64,000 bases of DNA. It comes from Bacteroidota bacterium (lineage in GTDB: Bacteria > Bacteroidota > Bacteroidia > Flavobacteriales > Flavobacteriaceae). Shown here one piece after another: positions 54,379-64,000 of this stretch (position 1 is the stretch's first letter; every line of letters starts with the position of its first letter). The notes under the pieces are model-generated. The model saw only the letters and a list, made by a program, of their open reading frames with translations, did not search any database and was not told where the DNA came from. The stretch is taken from NCBI GenBank assembly GCA_018829465.1, contig JAHJTN010000010.1, forward strand, positions 1-64,000, given 5' to 3'. The position numbers and the translations under genes are program-made.

Positions 54379-55005
54379 TTAACTTAAATTCGTTTCAATT
54401 CCTTCTAATGCTCCTTCAAAAAACACTAAACTGTTTGCATTCAAAATTCCGTATGTGTTTAATTCTGAATTAGTTACAACTTTAGTGGCGCTTAAATTGC
54501 GTGACGACAAATATACATTATTATTTGATTCACCCAACACAAACAAAGATTTTTTATTTTCTATTCCCAAAGCCTTCAAAATCTGTATGAAATTTTTAGT
54601 TTTGGGCGTCTCAAAATCAACGTTTTCGAGCACAAAAATAGCTTGCTCGCGCGCTTTAATGGAAAGGGCAGAACGACGGGCTACTTTTTTCAAATTCTTG
54701 TTGAGTTTGAAAGAATAACTTCTGGGTCTGGGACCAAACACGGTGCCTCCACCTTTAAATAATGGATTCTTGATGCTGCCGGCGCGTGCCGTACCGGTTC
54801 CTTTCTGCTTCTTGATTTTGCGGGTACTCCCGGTAACTTCTGCGCGTTCTTTGGCTTTGTGTGTGCCTTGTCTTTGGTTGGCAAGATATTGCTTAACATC
54901 CAAGTAAACCGCGTGGTTATTGGGCTCTATACCGAATACCGAGTCAGACAAAGTCACTTTTCTGCCGGTATCTTTTCCTGTTATGTCTAAAACTGCTACT
55001 TCCAT
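54379..55005 (-). CDS. rplD: 50S ribosomal protein L4
   Basis: L4 extends a loop into the exit tunnel, and in E. coli also regulates the S10 operon. The 208 residues start [20 protein letters not shown], and the loop is seen in KIKKQKGTGTARAGSIKNPL. I take the ATG at 55005, which shares one base with the rplC stop codon; the longer frame inside rplC is not credible. Confidence 0.96.
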   Translation of the reverse strand: MEVAVLDITGKDTGRKVTLSDSVFGIEPNNHAVYLDVKQYLANQRQGTHKAKERAEVTGSTRKIKKQKGTGTARAGSIKNPLFKGGGTVFGPRPRSYSFKLNKNLKKVARRSALSIKAREQAIFVLENVDFETPKTKNFIQILKALGIENKKSLFVLGESNNNVYLSSRNLSATKVVTNSELNTYGILNANSLVFFEGALEGIETNLS

Positions 55006-55622
55006 TACTTGTGTATCGTTACGTAAGCGTTTTTGTGTCCTGGGACACATCCTTTTAAAATGAGCAAGTTTTTATCCTGAATAACTTTCAGTACTTGCAG
55101 GTTTTGAATGGTAGTCTTTTGGTTACCCATTCTTCCGGCCATACGCATTCCTTTGAATACGCGTGACGGATAAGAAGATGCACCGATAGACCCCGGAGCT
55201 CTCAAACGGTTGTGTTGGCCATGCGTGGCTTGACCCACACCTCCAAATCCGTGACGCTTAACAACGCCCTGAAAACCTTTACCTTTTGAAGTGCCTGTCA
55301 CATCTACATATTCACCTTCAACGAAGATGTCTATGGAGACAGATTCTCCCAATTGATATTCCTTTTTGAATTCTTTGAATTCGGCAACTAGTTTCTTTGG
55401 AGCAGAACCGGCTTTTTTGAAATGTCCTTGCGATGCCTTGGTGGCATGCTTTTCTGCTTTGTCATCGAAACCAAGCTGCAGCGCAGTGTACCCGTCTACC
55501 TCTTTGGTTCTGACTTGGGTAACTACACATGGCCCAGCTTCAATGACGGTACAAGGAATGTTTTTCCCGTTCTCGTCAAAAATACTGGTCATGCCGATTT
55601 TTCTACCTATTAACCCAGACAT
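55005..55622 (-). CDS. rplC: 50S ribosomal protein L3
   Basis: L3 starts 50S assembly and reaches the peptidyl-transferase centre. The 205 residues begin [20 protein letters not shown] and contain [20 protein letters not shown] and the family signature [20 protein letters not shown]. The gene is 47 bases downstream of rpsJ. Confidence 0.97.
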   Translation of the reverse strand: MSGLIGRKIGMTSIFDENGKNIPCTVIEAGPCVVTQVRTKEVDGYTALQLGFDDKAEKHATKASQGHFKKAGSAPKKLVAEFKEFKKEYQLGESVSIDIFVEGEYVDVTGTSKGKGFQGVVKRHGFGGVGQATHGQHNRLRAPGSIGASSYPSRVFKGMRMAGRMGNQKTTIQNLQVLKVIQDKNLLILKGCVPGHKNAYVTIHK

Positions 55623-55669
55623 AATATTAATGAATAATTGTTTGTACTAAATACTTAATGAAAATGCGA

Positions 55670-55975
55670 TCACACTTTGATTTCAACCTCAACTCCACTT
55701 GGCAATTCAAGCTTCATCAAAGCGTCAATCGTTTTGGAAGAAGAACTATAGATGTCTAACAATCGCTTGTAGGATGACAACTGAAACTGCTCTCTCGCTT
55801 TTTTATTCACGTGGGGCGATCGCAACACAGTGAATATTTTTTTGTTAGTGGGCAGCGGAATTGGACCCATGACCACGGCTCCGGTACCTTTCACTGTTTT
55901 AACGATTTTGTCGGCTGACTTGTCAACCAAGTTGTAATCGTATGATTTTAATTTAATTCTTATTTTCTGGCTCAT
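55670..55975 (-). CDS. rpsJ: 30S ribosomal protein S10
   Basis: S10 is part of the 30S head and, as NusE, a partner of NusB and NusG in antitermination. The 101-residue protein shows the [20 protein letters not shown] signature and the [13 protein letters not shown] loop. It follows fusA by 12 bases; the tuf gene that often stands here is absent. Confidence 0.97.
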   Translation of the reverse strand: MSQKIRIKLKSYDYNLVDKSADKIVKTVKGTGAVVMGPIPLPTNKKIFTVLRSPHVNKKAREQFQLSSYKRLLDIYSSSSKTIDALMKLELPSGVEVEIKV

Positions 55976-55987
55976 GATTGCTGAAAA

Positions 55988-58117
55988 TTATGCGTTAACG
56001 CCTTGTTGTTTTTTAATCACCTCGTCTGCGATGCTTTGCGGAGTTTCCGCATAGTGAGAAAATTCCATGGTAGAGGTCGCCCTTCCCGATGATAAAGTTC
56101 TCAGGGTGGTAACATATCCGAACATTTCGGAAAGTGGGACTAAAGCTTTTATAACTTTGGAACCGGCTCTTTCGTCCATGTTGTTGACTTGTCCTCTTCT
56201 TCTGTTTAAGTCGCCAACTACATCTCCCATGTTTTCTTCGGGAGTCAAAACTTCAAGTTTCATGATAGGCTCCATCAAAACCGGTTTGGCTTTGCGGGCA
56301 GCTTCTCTAAAACCAATTTTGGCAGCAAGCTCAAAAGACAAGGAATCGGAATCCACTGCGTGGAAGGATCCGTCTATAAGTGTCACTTTCATACTGTCAA
56401 TTTCAAAACCGGCCATTGGTCCGTTGACCATGGCTGCTTTAAAGCCTTTTTCAATAGATGGAATGTATTCTTTTGGAATGTTACCGCCTTTGATTTCGTT
56501 GACAAATGTAAGTCCGGCAGGTGCTTCCTCATCGGCAGGACCGATTTTGAAGACGATATCTGCAAATTTACCACGACCACCGGTTTGCTTTTTGTATGTT
56601 TCGCGGTGATCAACAGTGGCAGACAATTGTTCTTTGTATTCTACCTGAGGTTGACCTTGGTTAACTTCTACTTTAAATTCTCTTCTGAGTCGATCTACGA
56701 TAATTTCTAAGTGAAGCTCACCCATTCCTGAGATGATTGTTTGGCCGGAAGCCTCATCCGTTTTCACTTGGAAAGTAGGATCTTCTTCTGCCAATTTGGC
56801 CAAAGCCATACCGAGTTTATCAACGTCGGCTTTGGTTTTAGGCTCTACGGCAACACCGATAACAGGTACCGGGAATACCATACTTTCAAGCACTATGGGA
56901 TGTTTTTCGTCGCAAAGTGTATCTCCGGTTTTGATATCTTTAAATCCAACAGCTGCGCCTATGTCTCCTGCTTCAATATAGTCAACAGAGTTTTGCTTGT
57001 TTGAATGCATTTGATAGATACGAGATATACGCTCTTTATTGCCTGAACGTGTGTTCAACACATAAGAACCGGCATCTAACCTGCCAGAATATGCACGGAA
57101 AAATGCCAAACGCCCCACATAAGGATCTGTAGCTATTTTAAAAGCCAAAGCTGCAAAAGGTTCTTTGACATCCGGATGGCGCACTATGGCTACTTCCGTA
57201 TCGGGATGCGTACCATCGATTGCTTCTTTGTCCATAGGACTTGGCAAAAACTTACAAACCGCATCCAAGAGGTATTGAACGCCTTTATTTTTGAATGAAG
57301 AACCACAAATCATGGGTATGATACTCATGTCTAATGTTGCTTTTCTCAAAGCTTCATTGATTTCTTCTTCATTGATACTGTCGGGGTCTTCAAAATATTT
57401 TTCCAACAAGTTTTCATCGTATTCGGCAACAGCTTCAATCAGTTTGCCGCGATACTCTTCAACTTCGGCTTTCATATCTTCGGGAATATCGATGATATCG
57501 AAGGTAGATCCGTAGTTTTCATCATGCCACTCAATGGCACGATTTTTAATCAAATCTACAATACCTCTAAAGTTTTCTTCTTCACCAATAGGGAGCACGA
57601 TAGGCACCGCATTGGATTTGAGCATTTCCTTCACTTGGTTGCAAACGTTGAGGAAATTGGCACCTTGCCTGTCCATCTTGTTGACAAAACCCAAACGTGA
57701 AACTTTGTAATTATCGGCCAGTCTCCAGTTGGTTTCAGATTGTGGTTCCACACCATCTACGGCACTAAACAAAAACACCAATCCGTCTAAAACACGCAAA
57801 GAGCGGTTTACTTCAACCGTGAAATCTACGTGTCCGGGGGTGTCTATAATATTGAAGTGGTAAGGTTTTGTAGCATCGATGTGCACGCCTTGGTTGGTGG
57901 GAAAATTCCACGTACAAGTAGTGGCAGCCGACGTAATGGTAATACCCCTTTCCTGCTCTTGCTCCATCCAGTCCATGGTAGCGGCACCGTCGTGTACTTC
58001 ACCAATTTTGTGGCTTACGCCGGTATAGAACAAGATACGCTCGGTAGTTGTTGTCTTACCTGCATCGATGTGTGCAGCGATACCGATATTTCTTGTGTAT
58101 TTTAAATCTCTTGACAT
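55988..58117 (-). CDS. fusA: Translation elongation factor G
   Basis: EF-G drives translocation of tRNA and mRNA, with GTP hydrolysis. The 709 residues have G1 [19 protein letters not shown], the switch region with [12 protein letters not shown]3 DTPGHVDF, G4 NKMD and the domain IV tip near [16 protein letters not shown], written here in part. Close to the canonical length. It is the third gene of the str part. Confidence 0.98.
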   Translation of the reverse strand: MSRDLKYTRNIGIAAHIDAGKTTTTERILFYTGVSHKIGEVHDGAATMDWMEQEQERGITITSAATTCTWNFPTNQGVHIDATKPYHFNIIDTPGHVDFTVEVNRSLRVLDGLVFLFSAVDGVEPQSETNWRLADNYKVSRLGFVNKMDRQGANFLNVCNQVKEMLKSNAVPIVLPIGEEENFRGIVDLIKNRAIEWHDENYGSTFDIIDIPEDMKAEVEEYRGKLIEAVAEYDENLLEKYFEDPDSINEEEINEALRKATLDMSIIPMICGSSFKNKGVQYLLDAVCKFLPSPMDKEAIDGTHPDTEVAIVRHPDVKEPFAALAFKIATDPYVGRLAFFRAYSGRLDAGSYVLNTRSGNKERISRIYQMHSNKQNSVDYIEAGDIGAAVGFKDIKTGDTLCDEKHPIVLESMVFPVPVIGVAVEPKTKADVDKLGMALAKLAEEDPTFQVKTDEASGQTIISGMGELHLEIIVDRLRREFKVEVNQGQPQVEYKEQLSATVDHRETYKKQTGGRGKFADIVFKIGPADEEAPAGLTFVNEIKGGNIPKEYIPSIEKGFKAAMVNGPMAGFEIDSMKVTLIDGSFHAVDSDSLSFELAAKIGFREAARKAKPVLMEPIMKLEVLTPEENMGDVVGDLNRRRGQVNNMDERAGSKVIKALVPLSEMFGYVTTLRTLSSGRATSTMEFSHYAETPQSIADEVIKKQQGVNA

Positions 58118-58135
58118 TTCAGAAAATTATCTTGA

Positions 58136-58612
58136 TTAAAATTTAAAATGTGAAAATGCTTTGTTCGCCTCAGCCATCTTGTGTGTATCCATGCGCTTTT
58201 TAACAGCCGCACCTTCTTCCTTGGCTGCTGCCAAAATTTCAGAAGCGAGTTTTTGGGCCATCGATTTTTCGTTGCGTTTGCGCGCATACAAAATGAGCCA
58301 CTTCATGGCTACAGATACTTTTCTGTCCGGTCTAATGGGCATAGGAATTTGGAAAGTAGCTCCACCCACCCTTCGACTTCTTACTTCTACGTGTGGCATG
58401 ACGTTTGAAAGTGCGTCTTTCCACAAATCTAAAGAAGTTTTTTCAGGGTCTTGATTTTTTTGTTCTACAATATCCATGGCACTGTAGAAAACATCAAATG
58501 CGATAGATTTTTTGCCGTCCCACATTAGGTTGTTCACAAACCGGGTTACCAGTTGGTCGCCAAACCTTGGATCGGGCAAAAGAGGTCTCTTTTTTGCCTG
58601 TCTTTTTCTCAT
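58136..58612 (-). CDS. rpsG: 30S ribosomal protein S7
   Basis: S7 starts assembly of the 30S head and sits by the E site. The 158 residues open [20 protein letters not shown] and show the [20 protein letters not shown] segment. Its spacing to fusA is 18 bases. E. coli S7 represses its operon; no equivalent site is evident here. Confidence 0.97.
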   Translation of the reverse strand: MRKRQAKKRPLLPDPRFGDQLVTRFVNNLMWDGKKSIAFDVFYSAMDIVEQKNQDPEKTSLDLWKDALSNVMPHVEVRSRRVGGATFQIPMPIRPDRKVSVAMKWLILYARKRNEKSMAQKLASEILAAAKEEGAAVKKRMDTHKMAEANKAFSHFKF

Positions 58613-58634
58613 GACTTACATTAAGTGTTAAAAA

Positions 58635-59015
58635 TTATTTTTTGTCCTTGGGTCTTTTAGCACCGTATTTAGATCTTCTCTGTGTTCTGTTGGCAACACC
58701 TGCGGTGTCTAAAGCGCCACGAACAATGTGGTATCTAACGCCCGGTAAATCTTTAACCCGTCCACCTCTTACCAATACTATCGAGTGCTCTTGTAAATTG
58801 TGTCCTTCGCCGGGGATGTAGGCGTTTACTTCGTTGCCGTTTGTCAATCGAACACGCGCCACTTTACGCATGGCTGAGTTTGGTTTTTTTGGCGTGGTTG
58901 TGTAAACACGAGTACATACACCTCTTCGCTGCGGGCACGAATCTAAAGCAACCGATTTACTCTTCTTGGTAATCTTGGTTCTTCCTTTTCGTACTAACTG
59001 TGAAATTGTTGGCAT
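58635..59015 (-). CDS. rpsL: 30S ribosomal protein S12
   Basis: S12 lies at the decoding centre; changes around KKPNSAMRK and the later [12 protein letters not shown] loop affect accuracy and streptomycin response in other bacteria, and both look wild type. The 126-residue protein is the first product of the ribosomal run. The start ATG at 59015 follows a leader of about 40 bases. Confidence 0.98.
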   Translation of the reverse strand: MPTISQLVRKGRTKITKKSKSVALDSCPQRRGVCTRVYTTTPKKPNSAMRKVARVRLTNGNEVNAYIPGEGHNLQEHSIVLVRGGRVKDLPGVRYHIVRGALDTAGVANRTQRRSKYGAKRPKDKK

Positions 59016-59040
59016 AATGTGTTAAAAAATTATTTTAAAA

Positions 59041-59058
59041 ATCCCTCTTTTTAGGGGG
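59041..59058 (-). other. Short hairpin in the rpsL leader
   Basis: CCCTC (59043-59047) can pair with GGGGG (59054-59058), one pair being G-U in one direction. It lies at or just after the predicted transcription start for the ribosomal cluster, so it would cap the 5' end of the transcript. Confidence 0.35.
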
Positions 59059-59061
59059 TTG

Positions 59062-59091
59062 CAAATGTAGAAATTAAATTTTATTTTTCAA
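59062..59091 (-). promoter_or_regulatory. Promoter of the rpsL-to-rplQ cluster
   Basis: On the minus strand TTTG (59089-59092, with TTG at 59089-59091) is followed after 19 bases by TACATTTG (59062-59069), the exact Bacteroidota consensus with optimal spacing. It is the best-matching promoter of the window, as expected for ribosomal genes. Confidence 0.85.
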
Positions 59092-59144
59092 ATGCATCTG
59101 ATGTTATTTTATTGAAAGATTTAAAATTTACAGCCGCACCGCAC

Positions 59145-59152
59145 TATTTTTG
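59145..59152 (+). promoter_or_regulatory. Candidate -7 box of the Omp85-family gene
   Basis: TATTTTTG matches TAnnTTTG. A TTG lies 30 bases upstream, which is too far. Its position supports a translation start downstream, at TTG 59193, over the in-frame TTG 59112. Confidence 0.45.
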
Positions 59153-59192
59153 CTTTTTTACGTTATGTTTACCAACCGCTAATTGCCATTTC

Positions 59193-60878
59193 TTGAAGCT
59201 AAAATGCCCGTTTTTTTGGATGATTACTTTCTTTTGCTGCACTTCCGTTTTAGCGCAGCAACTCACGCTTTCCATCATAGGCTCAAACCCTTTAGAAACT
59301 AAATCTATAGACAGCGTGGGTTATCAAAAACAATTTGATGCCTTCTCAGACTTGCAATTCGAGAAAAACCGCTTGTTGAAACAACTGAATCAATACGGGT
59401 TCATCCAGGCAATCGAACAAGCGGCGAGAAGCCAAGGCGATACCTTATATATATATTCTTTTTTTTTGGGAAAGAGATATACAAAATTGAGGGTTCACTA
59501 TAATAATGAACTGTTGCCACAAACGTTTCTAAAAAAATTAAGTGACAAAATCACGGATCTGCACTTTGAAATCCCCATTGAAAACACAGAGAAAACCCTT
59601 GAACAAATTAGTGAATACTACGAATCTCAGGGCTTTACATTCACCAAGGTGCAGCTCAGCAACATTCGTGAGTTTGAAAATACCCTTTTGGCAGACTTAA
59701 ACACCCAAACACAAGCACAACGCACCCTCGACCAAATTGTGATACGCGGTTACGAAACTTTTCCCACAAACTTTTTACGCTATTTTGCCGGACTCAAAAC
59801 CGGTCAAAAACTTTCCAAAGATGACATTATAGCACGTTCGGAAATACTCGCCGGATTGCCGTTTGTAAAACAAAATAAGCCACCTGAAATTTTATTCAGA
59901 GCCGATTCAACCATTGTCTATCTCTATCTGGATAAGGTTAAGAACAATACATTCGATGGTTTTTTAGGCTTTTCAAACGATGAAGATACGGGCGATTTTA
60001 CCCTAAACGGCACTATCGACTTTAGACTGAACAACACACTCAACCGCGGCGAAACGCTCAACCTGTTTTGGAAAGACGACGGCGAGGGGCAGACGCGTTT
60101 CTCTACCGAAGTGGACATCCCATATTTTTTTAATGCGCCCTTAGGTGTCAATGCCTCGCTATTTATTTACAGACAAGATTCTACTTTTGTGAACGTGGAC
60201 ACCAAATTCAACCTCACCTACCGGTTTAACGACCGACTCCAAGTGGCTGCCGGCATCAAACAATATACCTCTGATAACTTGTTAGACATCCCACTCGCTA
60301 CCGTTGCCGATTTGGACGCCAACTTTTTTAATGCAGAAGGTTTATATGAAATCAGACAGTCCGATAATCTTTTTTTCCCAAGAAAACTGTCCCTGCGTTT
60401 ACTTGCCGAAACCGGCAACAGAAAAAACAATGGGGAAACAACTGCGCAACAAAGGTTTGGTTTTCGCGGTCTGTATCAAATGTCTTTAAACGAACGAAAT
60501 AAAATTTTGTTAAGAAACACAACCGAAACCCTGTTGTCGCCCAATTTTTTTGAAAACGAAACCTTTCGCTTTGGCGGCATCAATTCCATAAGGGGTTTTT
60601 CTGAAAACGCATTAATTGCTACCACTTATGCGGTGGTAAACACCGAATATCAATACGTGTTGTCAAATGTACTTTATTTGCACACCATTACAGACTTTGC
60701 CTACTTAGAAAACGAGATTACAGAGGTAACCGACAACCTAATTAGCTTTGGTTTTGGCTTCGGCCTACAGACCCGCGCAGGTGTTTTAAGACTCAACTAC
60801 GCCGTCGGCAAATCAAAATCGTCAGATTTTACGCTAAATGACTCCAAAATTCACATCAGTTTGAATGCAGTTTTTTAA
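59193..60878 (+). CDS. Omp85/BamA-family outer-membrane protein with POTRA-like region
   Basis: The product (561 residues) has a signal peptide (KLKCPFFWMITFFCCTSVLA, then QQ), then a POTRA-like region (LDQIVIRGYETFPTNFLRYF and LKTGQKLSKDDI, about residues 190-250) and a C-terminal beta-barrel with RFGGINSIRGFSENALIATT, the RGF motif found in strand-loop 6 of Omp85 proteins. It is shorter than a five-POTRA BamA, and may be TamA-like or an export pore of unknown client. TTG at 59193 is preferred; an ATG at 59220 would leave too short a signal peptide and TTG 59112 lies before the predicted promoter. It is followed by the SusC-like gene. Confidence 0.82.
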   Translation: MKLKCPFFWMITFFCCTSVLAQQLTLSIIGSNPLETKSIDSVGYQKQFDAFSDLQFEKNRLLKQLNQYGFIQAIEQAARSQGDTLYIYSFFLGKRYTKLRVHYNNELLPQTFLKKLSDKITDLHFEIPIENTEKTLEQISEYYESQGFTFTKVQLSNIREFENTLLADLNTQTQAQRTLDQIVIRGYETFPTNFLRYFAGLKTGQKLSKDDIIARSEILAGLPFVKQNKPPEILFRADSTIVYLYLDKVKNNTFDGFLGFSNDEDTGDFTLNGTIDFRLNNTLNRGETLNLFWKDDGEGQTRFSTEVDIPYFFNAPLGVNASLFIYRQDSTFVNVDTKFNLTYRFNDRLQVAAGIKQYTSDNLLDIPLATVADLDANFFNAEGLYEIRQSDNLFFPRKLSLRLLAETGNRKNNGETTAQQRFGFRGLYQMSLNERNKILLRNTTETLLSPNFFENETFRFGGINSIRGFSENALIATTYAVVNTEYQYVLSNVLYLHTITDFAYLENEITEVTDNLISFGFGFGLQTRAGVLRLNYAVGKSKSSDFTLNDSKIHISLNAVF

Positions 60879-60940
60879 GATTTCTCAAGTTAAATAGCTA
60901 TGTCTTGAATATTACGCAAAAAACAATTAACTTTTTTTTG

Positions 60941-60971
60941 TAATAAAAGTTGGTTAATTAACTTTTTATTA
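60941..60971. terminator. Inverted repeat between the Omp85-family and SusC-like genes
   Basis: TAATAAAAGTT (60941-60951) pairs with AACTTTTTATTA (60960-60971) with one bulged base. The stem is A/T only and no T-run follows, so it may be a weak terminator or a regulatory hairpin in the leader of the next gene. Confidence 0.3.
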
Positions 60972-61007
60972 TGACTTTTGCTCCAAGCTAATTCAAATAA
61001 TTAAAAA

Positions 61008-64000
61008 ATGAAGACAAGATTTACTGGAATTCTGACGCTACTTCTAGCGTTAGTTGTGCAAGTAACCTTTGCACAGGAAAAAACGGTTTCCGGTACCGTT
61101 TACGAAGCAAGCGGCGCTCCCCTTCCCGGGGCAAGCGTTGTTGTAAGAGGATCGACAGTCGGAACCCAAACAGACTTTGATGGTAATTATGCCATTAAAG
61201 CAAGTGTGGGTGACGTTTTGGTCTTTAGCTACGTAGGTATGGAACCAAAAAATGTTACGGTTGGAGCTTCAAACACTATTAATGTGACCCTCGAAGAAGG
61301 ACTCCAGCTCGAAGAAGTAATTGTAACCGCTCAGGGGATTAAAAGAGAGAAAAAAGCATTGGGTTATGCAGTAGCCGAAGTGGGTAGCGATCAATTAGAG
61401 CAACGCGCCGAGGGAGATGTTGCCCGTGTGCTATCAGGTAAAGCTTCCGGTGTGCAAATTGTGCAACAAAGTGGTATTTCTGGTTCCGGTACTAGCATCT
61501 TCATTAGGGGTCTGAGTACCTTTAGTGGTAGTAACCAACCACTCTTTATTGTGGATGGTGTACCTTTTAACAGTGATACCAACGCGCAGGATGATTTTGT
61601 TGATGGCAACAATGGGTCTTCTAGGTTTTTAGATTTAGACCCCAACAGTATCGCAAACATTAACGTACTAAAAGGATTGGCGGCTGCCACTCTGTACGGA
61701 ACGCAAGGGCGTAATGGTGTTATTCTCATTACCACTAAAAACGGTATGGCAGGCACGGCAAGCAACAAGAAATTTGAAGCTACTTTCAGTTCTTCCTTTT
61801 TCCAAACAGAGTTGGCCTCTACCCCTGACTACCAAGATGAATTCGGTAATGGATTTGACCAAGCTTTTGGTTGGTTCTTCAGCAACTGGGGACCTGCTTT
61901 TAGGTTTGACGGTATCGACGGATTTGGACAAAGTGCTGCCATAGCTCCGGACGGTACTGTGGCACATCCATTTTCCACTGCCAGCTTTAGTGCCGATTTT
62001 CCTGAATTTGCAGGTGTTCGTTACGAATACAAACCCTATCAAAACGTGGAGCGCTTTTTTAGAACAGGTCAAGTAGCCCAAAACAACTTGAACCTTTCCG
62101 GTACTTCATCTGACGGAAAAATGGCATTCAATATGAATATGAGTCATCTTGAAGACAAAGGTTTTACGCCGGGTAATAAATTGACAAGAAACAATTTCGG
62201 ATTAGGTGGAAAAGCAGAACTTTCGAACAACTTCACGATTAATGGAACCTTGAACTACGCCAGAACAGATTTTATCTCTCCACCGGTAGCGGCGGGCGAT
62301 GGAAACACCACTTTCGGGGGTAATTCATCCGTTTTTTCGAATGTGTTTTTTACACCCAGAAGTGTCGATTTAATGGGTTTACCATTTGAAAACCCCAGAG
62401 ACGGCTCAAGTGTCTTTTACCGTCAAAACAATAGTATTCAACACCCGTTATGGACAATTGAAAATGCACAAACACGTCAAATAACAAATCGTGTATTCGG
62501 TAACGGAACTATTGACTATAAACTCAATGATAACCTGAGCTTTACCTACCGTTTAGGTATTGATGTATTTGCAGAAGACAATGTGAACCAACAAAACAAA
62601 GGCGGTGTGAGTGATGATGCAGCTGTTCGCAGCGGTTTCTATCAAACTTGGACGAATACCAACACCATTTGGGATCACAACTTCATCATTAATGGACAAT
62701 ACCAACTTACAGACGACATTGGTATGACCTTCAACGTGGGTGCAACCTCTAGAAGGGAGTTGTTTGACCGTCAAGGTGTAGCCAGTACAGGGCAGTTGGT
62801 TTTTGATGTTTTCAGACATTTCAACTTCCAATTACAAGATGAAATTCAAACCAAAAGAGAACGTAACACCGTAGGTGTTTATGGTCAGGCAGATTTTGAC
62901 TACAAAAGATTCTTGTACCTGACGTTATCCGGAAGGAATGATTGGGTATCCAATCTATCTGTTGATAACCGATCTATTTTTTATCCATCCGCCAGCGTTT
63001 CCTTTATTCCTACCTCTGCTTTTGATGGATTTAAAAACAGTAAAGTGCTCAATTACCTCAAAATACGAGCCGGTGTTGGAACCTCTGCAAACTTCCCTAC
63101 AGGATTTCCAGTTTCTACCAATCTTAACCTCATTACACAACGTTTTCAAGACAGCAGTGGCAGAGACGTAGTAGTCAACACTATCAGCAATACACTCGGA
63201 AATCCGGATTTGGAACCGGAGACCTTAACGGAATTTGAAGGTGGTATCGAATCTACATGGCTCAACAACCGACTTAGATTCGAAGCTTCTGCTTATTTTA
63301 GAATTACTGAAGATTTGATAGTTGACAGAGATTTAGATCCTTCTTCCGGGTTTTCTTCTACGCAGACAAATGTTGGAGAAATTGAAGGAAAAGGGGTTGA
63401 ACTTGACATCAGTGGTGACATATTCAAATCTCAATCAAAAGATGGCTTTAACTGGACTGTAAATGCCAACTGGACTATTAATGAAAGTGAAGTCACTGAT
63501 TTAGGTGATGACATAGATGTGTTGGTATTCGAAGGATTTACCGATTTGGGTAATGCAGCCATTGAAGGCAAACCGCTTGGTGTCATGATAGGTAGCAGAA
63601 TCCAACGCAACGAACAAGGCGAATTCTTGGTGGATAGCCAAGGTAATTATATCATAGAGCAAGGTCAATTTGTGATTGGTGACCCTAACCCCGATTGGAT
63701 TTTAAATATCAGTAATTCGTTTTCTTACAAAGGTTTTACACTTAGCTCCTTAATTAATTACACCCATGGTGGCGATATTTATTCTCAAACCATTGCAACA
63801 CTTTTAGGTAGAGGCTTGATTCAAGAAACGGCAAATCGTAGGGAAACTTTCGTACTACCCGGCGTACAGCAGTCAACAGGGCAACCTAACACCGTACAAA
63901 TCAATAACTCCGGTTTTTTCTTTGATAATGTATTGTTCGGGCCTTCTGAATTGCAAGTCTATGATGGCTCAACTATCCGCTTACAGGAAGTTTCATTGAG
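61008..64000 (+). CDS. SusC/RagA-family TonB-linked outer-membrane receptor (3' end cut by window edge)
   Basis: The frame is open from ATG 61008 to the right edge (997 codons). A signal peptide (MKTRFTGILTLLLALVVQVT, then FAQ) is followed by a carboxypeptidase-regulatory-like domain (SGTVYEASGAPLPGASVVVR, then DFDGNYAI), a TonB-box region (LEEVIVTAQG) and the plug (GVQIVQQSGISGSGTSIFIR, then QPLFIVDGVPF). The rest is the 22-strand barrel with SusC-typical FLDLDPNSIANINVLKGLAA. Such receptors import glycans or peptides together with a SusD lipoprotein, which would lie beyond the edge. The substrate cannot be inferred. No exact promoter was found in the 129-base gap upstream. Confidence 0.95.
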   Translation, partial: MKTRFTGILTLLLALVVQVTFAQEKTVSGTVYEASGAPLPGASVVVRGSTVGTQTDFDGNYAIKASVGDVLVFSYVGMEPKNVTVGASNTINVTLEEGLQLEEVIVTAQGIKREKKALGYAVAEVGSDQLEQRAEGDVARVLSGKASGVQIVQQSGISGSGTSIFIRGLSTFSGSNQPLFIVDGVPFNSDTNAQDDFVDGNNGSSRFLDLDPNSIANINVLKGLAAATLYGTQGRNGVILITTKNGMAGTASNKKFEATFSSSFFQTELASTPDYQDEFGNGFDQAFGWFFSNWGPAFRFDGIDGFGQSAAIAPDGTVAHPFSTASFSADFPEFAGVRYEYKPYQNVERFFRTGQVAQNNLNLSGTSSDGKMAFNMNMSHLEDKGFTPGNKLTRNNFGLGGKAELSNNFTINGTLNYARTDFISPPVAAGDGNTTFGGNSSVFSNVFFTPRSVDLMGLPFENPRDGSSVFYRQNNSIQHPLWTIENAQTRQITNRVFGNGTIDYKLNDNLSFTYRLGIDVFAEDNVNQQNKGGVSDDAAVRSGFYQTWTNTNTIWDHNFIINGQYQLTDDIGMTFNVGATSRRELFDRQGVASTGQLVFDVFRHFNFQLQDEIQTKRERNTVGVYGQADFDYKRFLYLTLSGRNDWVSNLSVDNRSIFYPSASVSFIPTSAFDGFKNSKVLNYLKIRAGVGTSANFPTGFPVSTNLNLITQRFQDSSGRDVVVNTISNTLGNPDLEPETLTEFEGGIESTWLNNRLRFEASAYFRITEDLIVDRDLDPSSGFSSTQTNVGEIEGKGVELDISGDIFKSQSKDGFNWTVNANWTINESEVTDLGDDIDVLVFEGFTDLGNAAIEGKPLGVMIGSRIQRNEQGEFLVDSQGNYIIEQGQFVIGDPNPDWILNISNSFSYKGFTLSSLINYTHGGDIYSQTIATLLGRGLIQETANRRETFVLPGVQQSTGQPNTVQINNSGFFFDNVLFGPSELQVYDGSTIRLQEVSL

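Noticed and set aside
56067-56609. 180-codon plus-strand frame opposite fusA
   Set aside because: It lies wholly within the conserved EF-G gene and lacks any domain or promoter of its own.
61391-62831. Minus-strand frames within the SusC-like gene
   Set aside because: The plus frame is continuous from 61008 to the edge with signal peptide, plug and barrel; opposite frames are shadows.

Overview
The window comes from a low-GC member of the Bacteroidota, most likely a marine-type Flavobacteriaceae. The signs are promoters of the TTG-N19..21-TAnnTTTG type instead of -35/-10 boxes, AT-rich leaders instead of clear Shine-Dalgarno sites, a SusC/RagA-type TonB receptor, a PorV/PorQ-family protein, a LytTR response regulator, a DnaJ with only half of the usual zinc-finger repeats, and one continuous str-S10-spc-alpha ribosomal run. 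Identifications come from reading the sequence; no database search was run.

Left part (1-12.2 kb). Two exported proteins of unknown role lie on the minus strand: a fragment cut by the window edge and a glycine-rich lipoprotein with a HEXXH motif. rplS follows with its own promoter and terminator. The gap between rplS and tilS (about 2.87-3.39 kb) has the appearance of a gene for a long, highly structured, untranslated RNA that I cannot assign to a family. It has a -7 box, many compact hairpins (some with GNRA loops), an H-type pseudoknot and a terminator, and is the best candidate here for something undescribed. Next come housekeeping genes: tilS, a dsbD-like gene, rdgB, rlmH, nadC, a YihY/BrkB membrane protein and priA.

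Middle part (12.2-39.4 kb). An A-rich toxin-antitoxin pair is bracketed by inverted 9-mers and followed by a ~108-bp imperfect palindrome that resembles an integron attC site. Then come an alanine-dehydrogenase/PNT-family enzyme in AT-rich surroundings, a LytTR regulator, a small acetyltransferase, a pirin, an alpha/beta hydrolase, a lytic transglycosylase, grpE-dnaJ, an ABC exporter pair, an MscS channel, an outer-membrane barrel protein, an NtrC-like regulator without DNA-binding domain, pssA, a PorV/PorQ-family protein, lnt, sucC, a TetR-ABC1 kinase pair, htpG, a PduO-type cobalamin adenosyltransferase, corA and a geranylgeranyl-reductase-family oxidoreductase. Several intergenic gaps carry copies of one 60-90 bp dispersed repeat.

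Right part (39.4-64 kb). eno and carA lie downstream of a 32-gene translation cluster on the minus strand, read rpsL-rpsG-fusA-S10-spc-alpha to rplQ. It includes secY, infA, the tiny rpmJ and rpoA, and lacks tuf, adk and map. One exact-consensus promoter sits in front of rpsL. Divergent from it are an Omp85-family outer-membrane protein and the first ~3 kb of a SusC-like TonB-dependent receptor that runs off the right edge.
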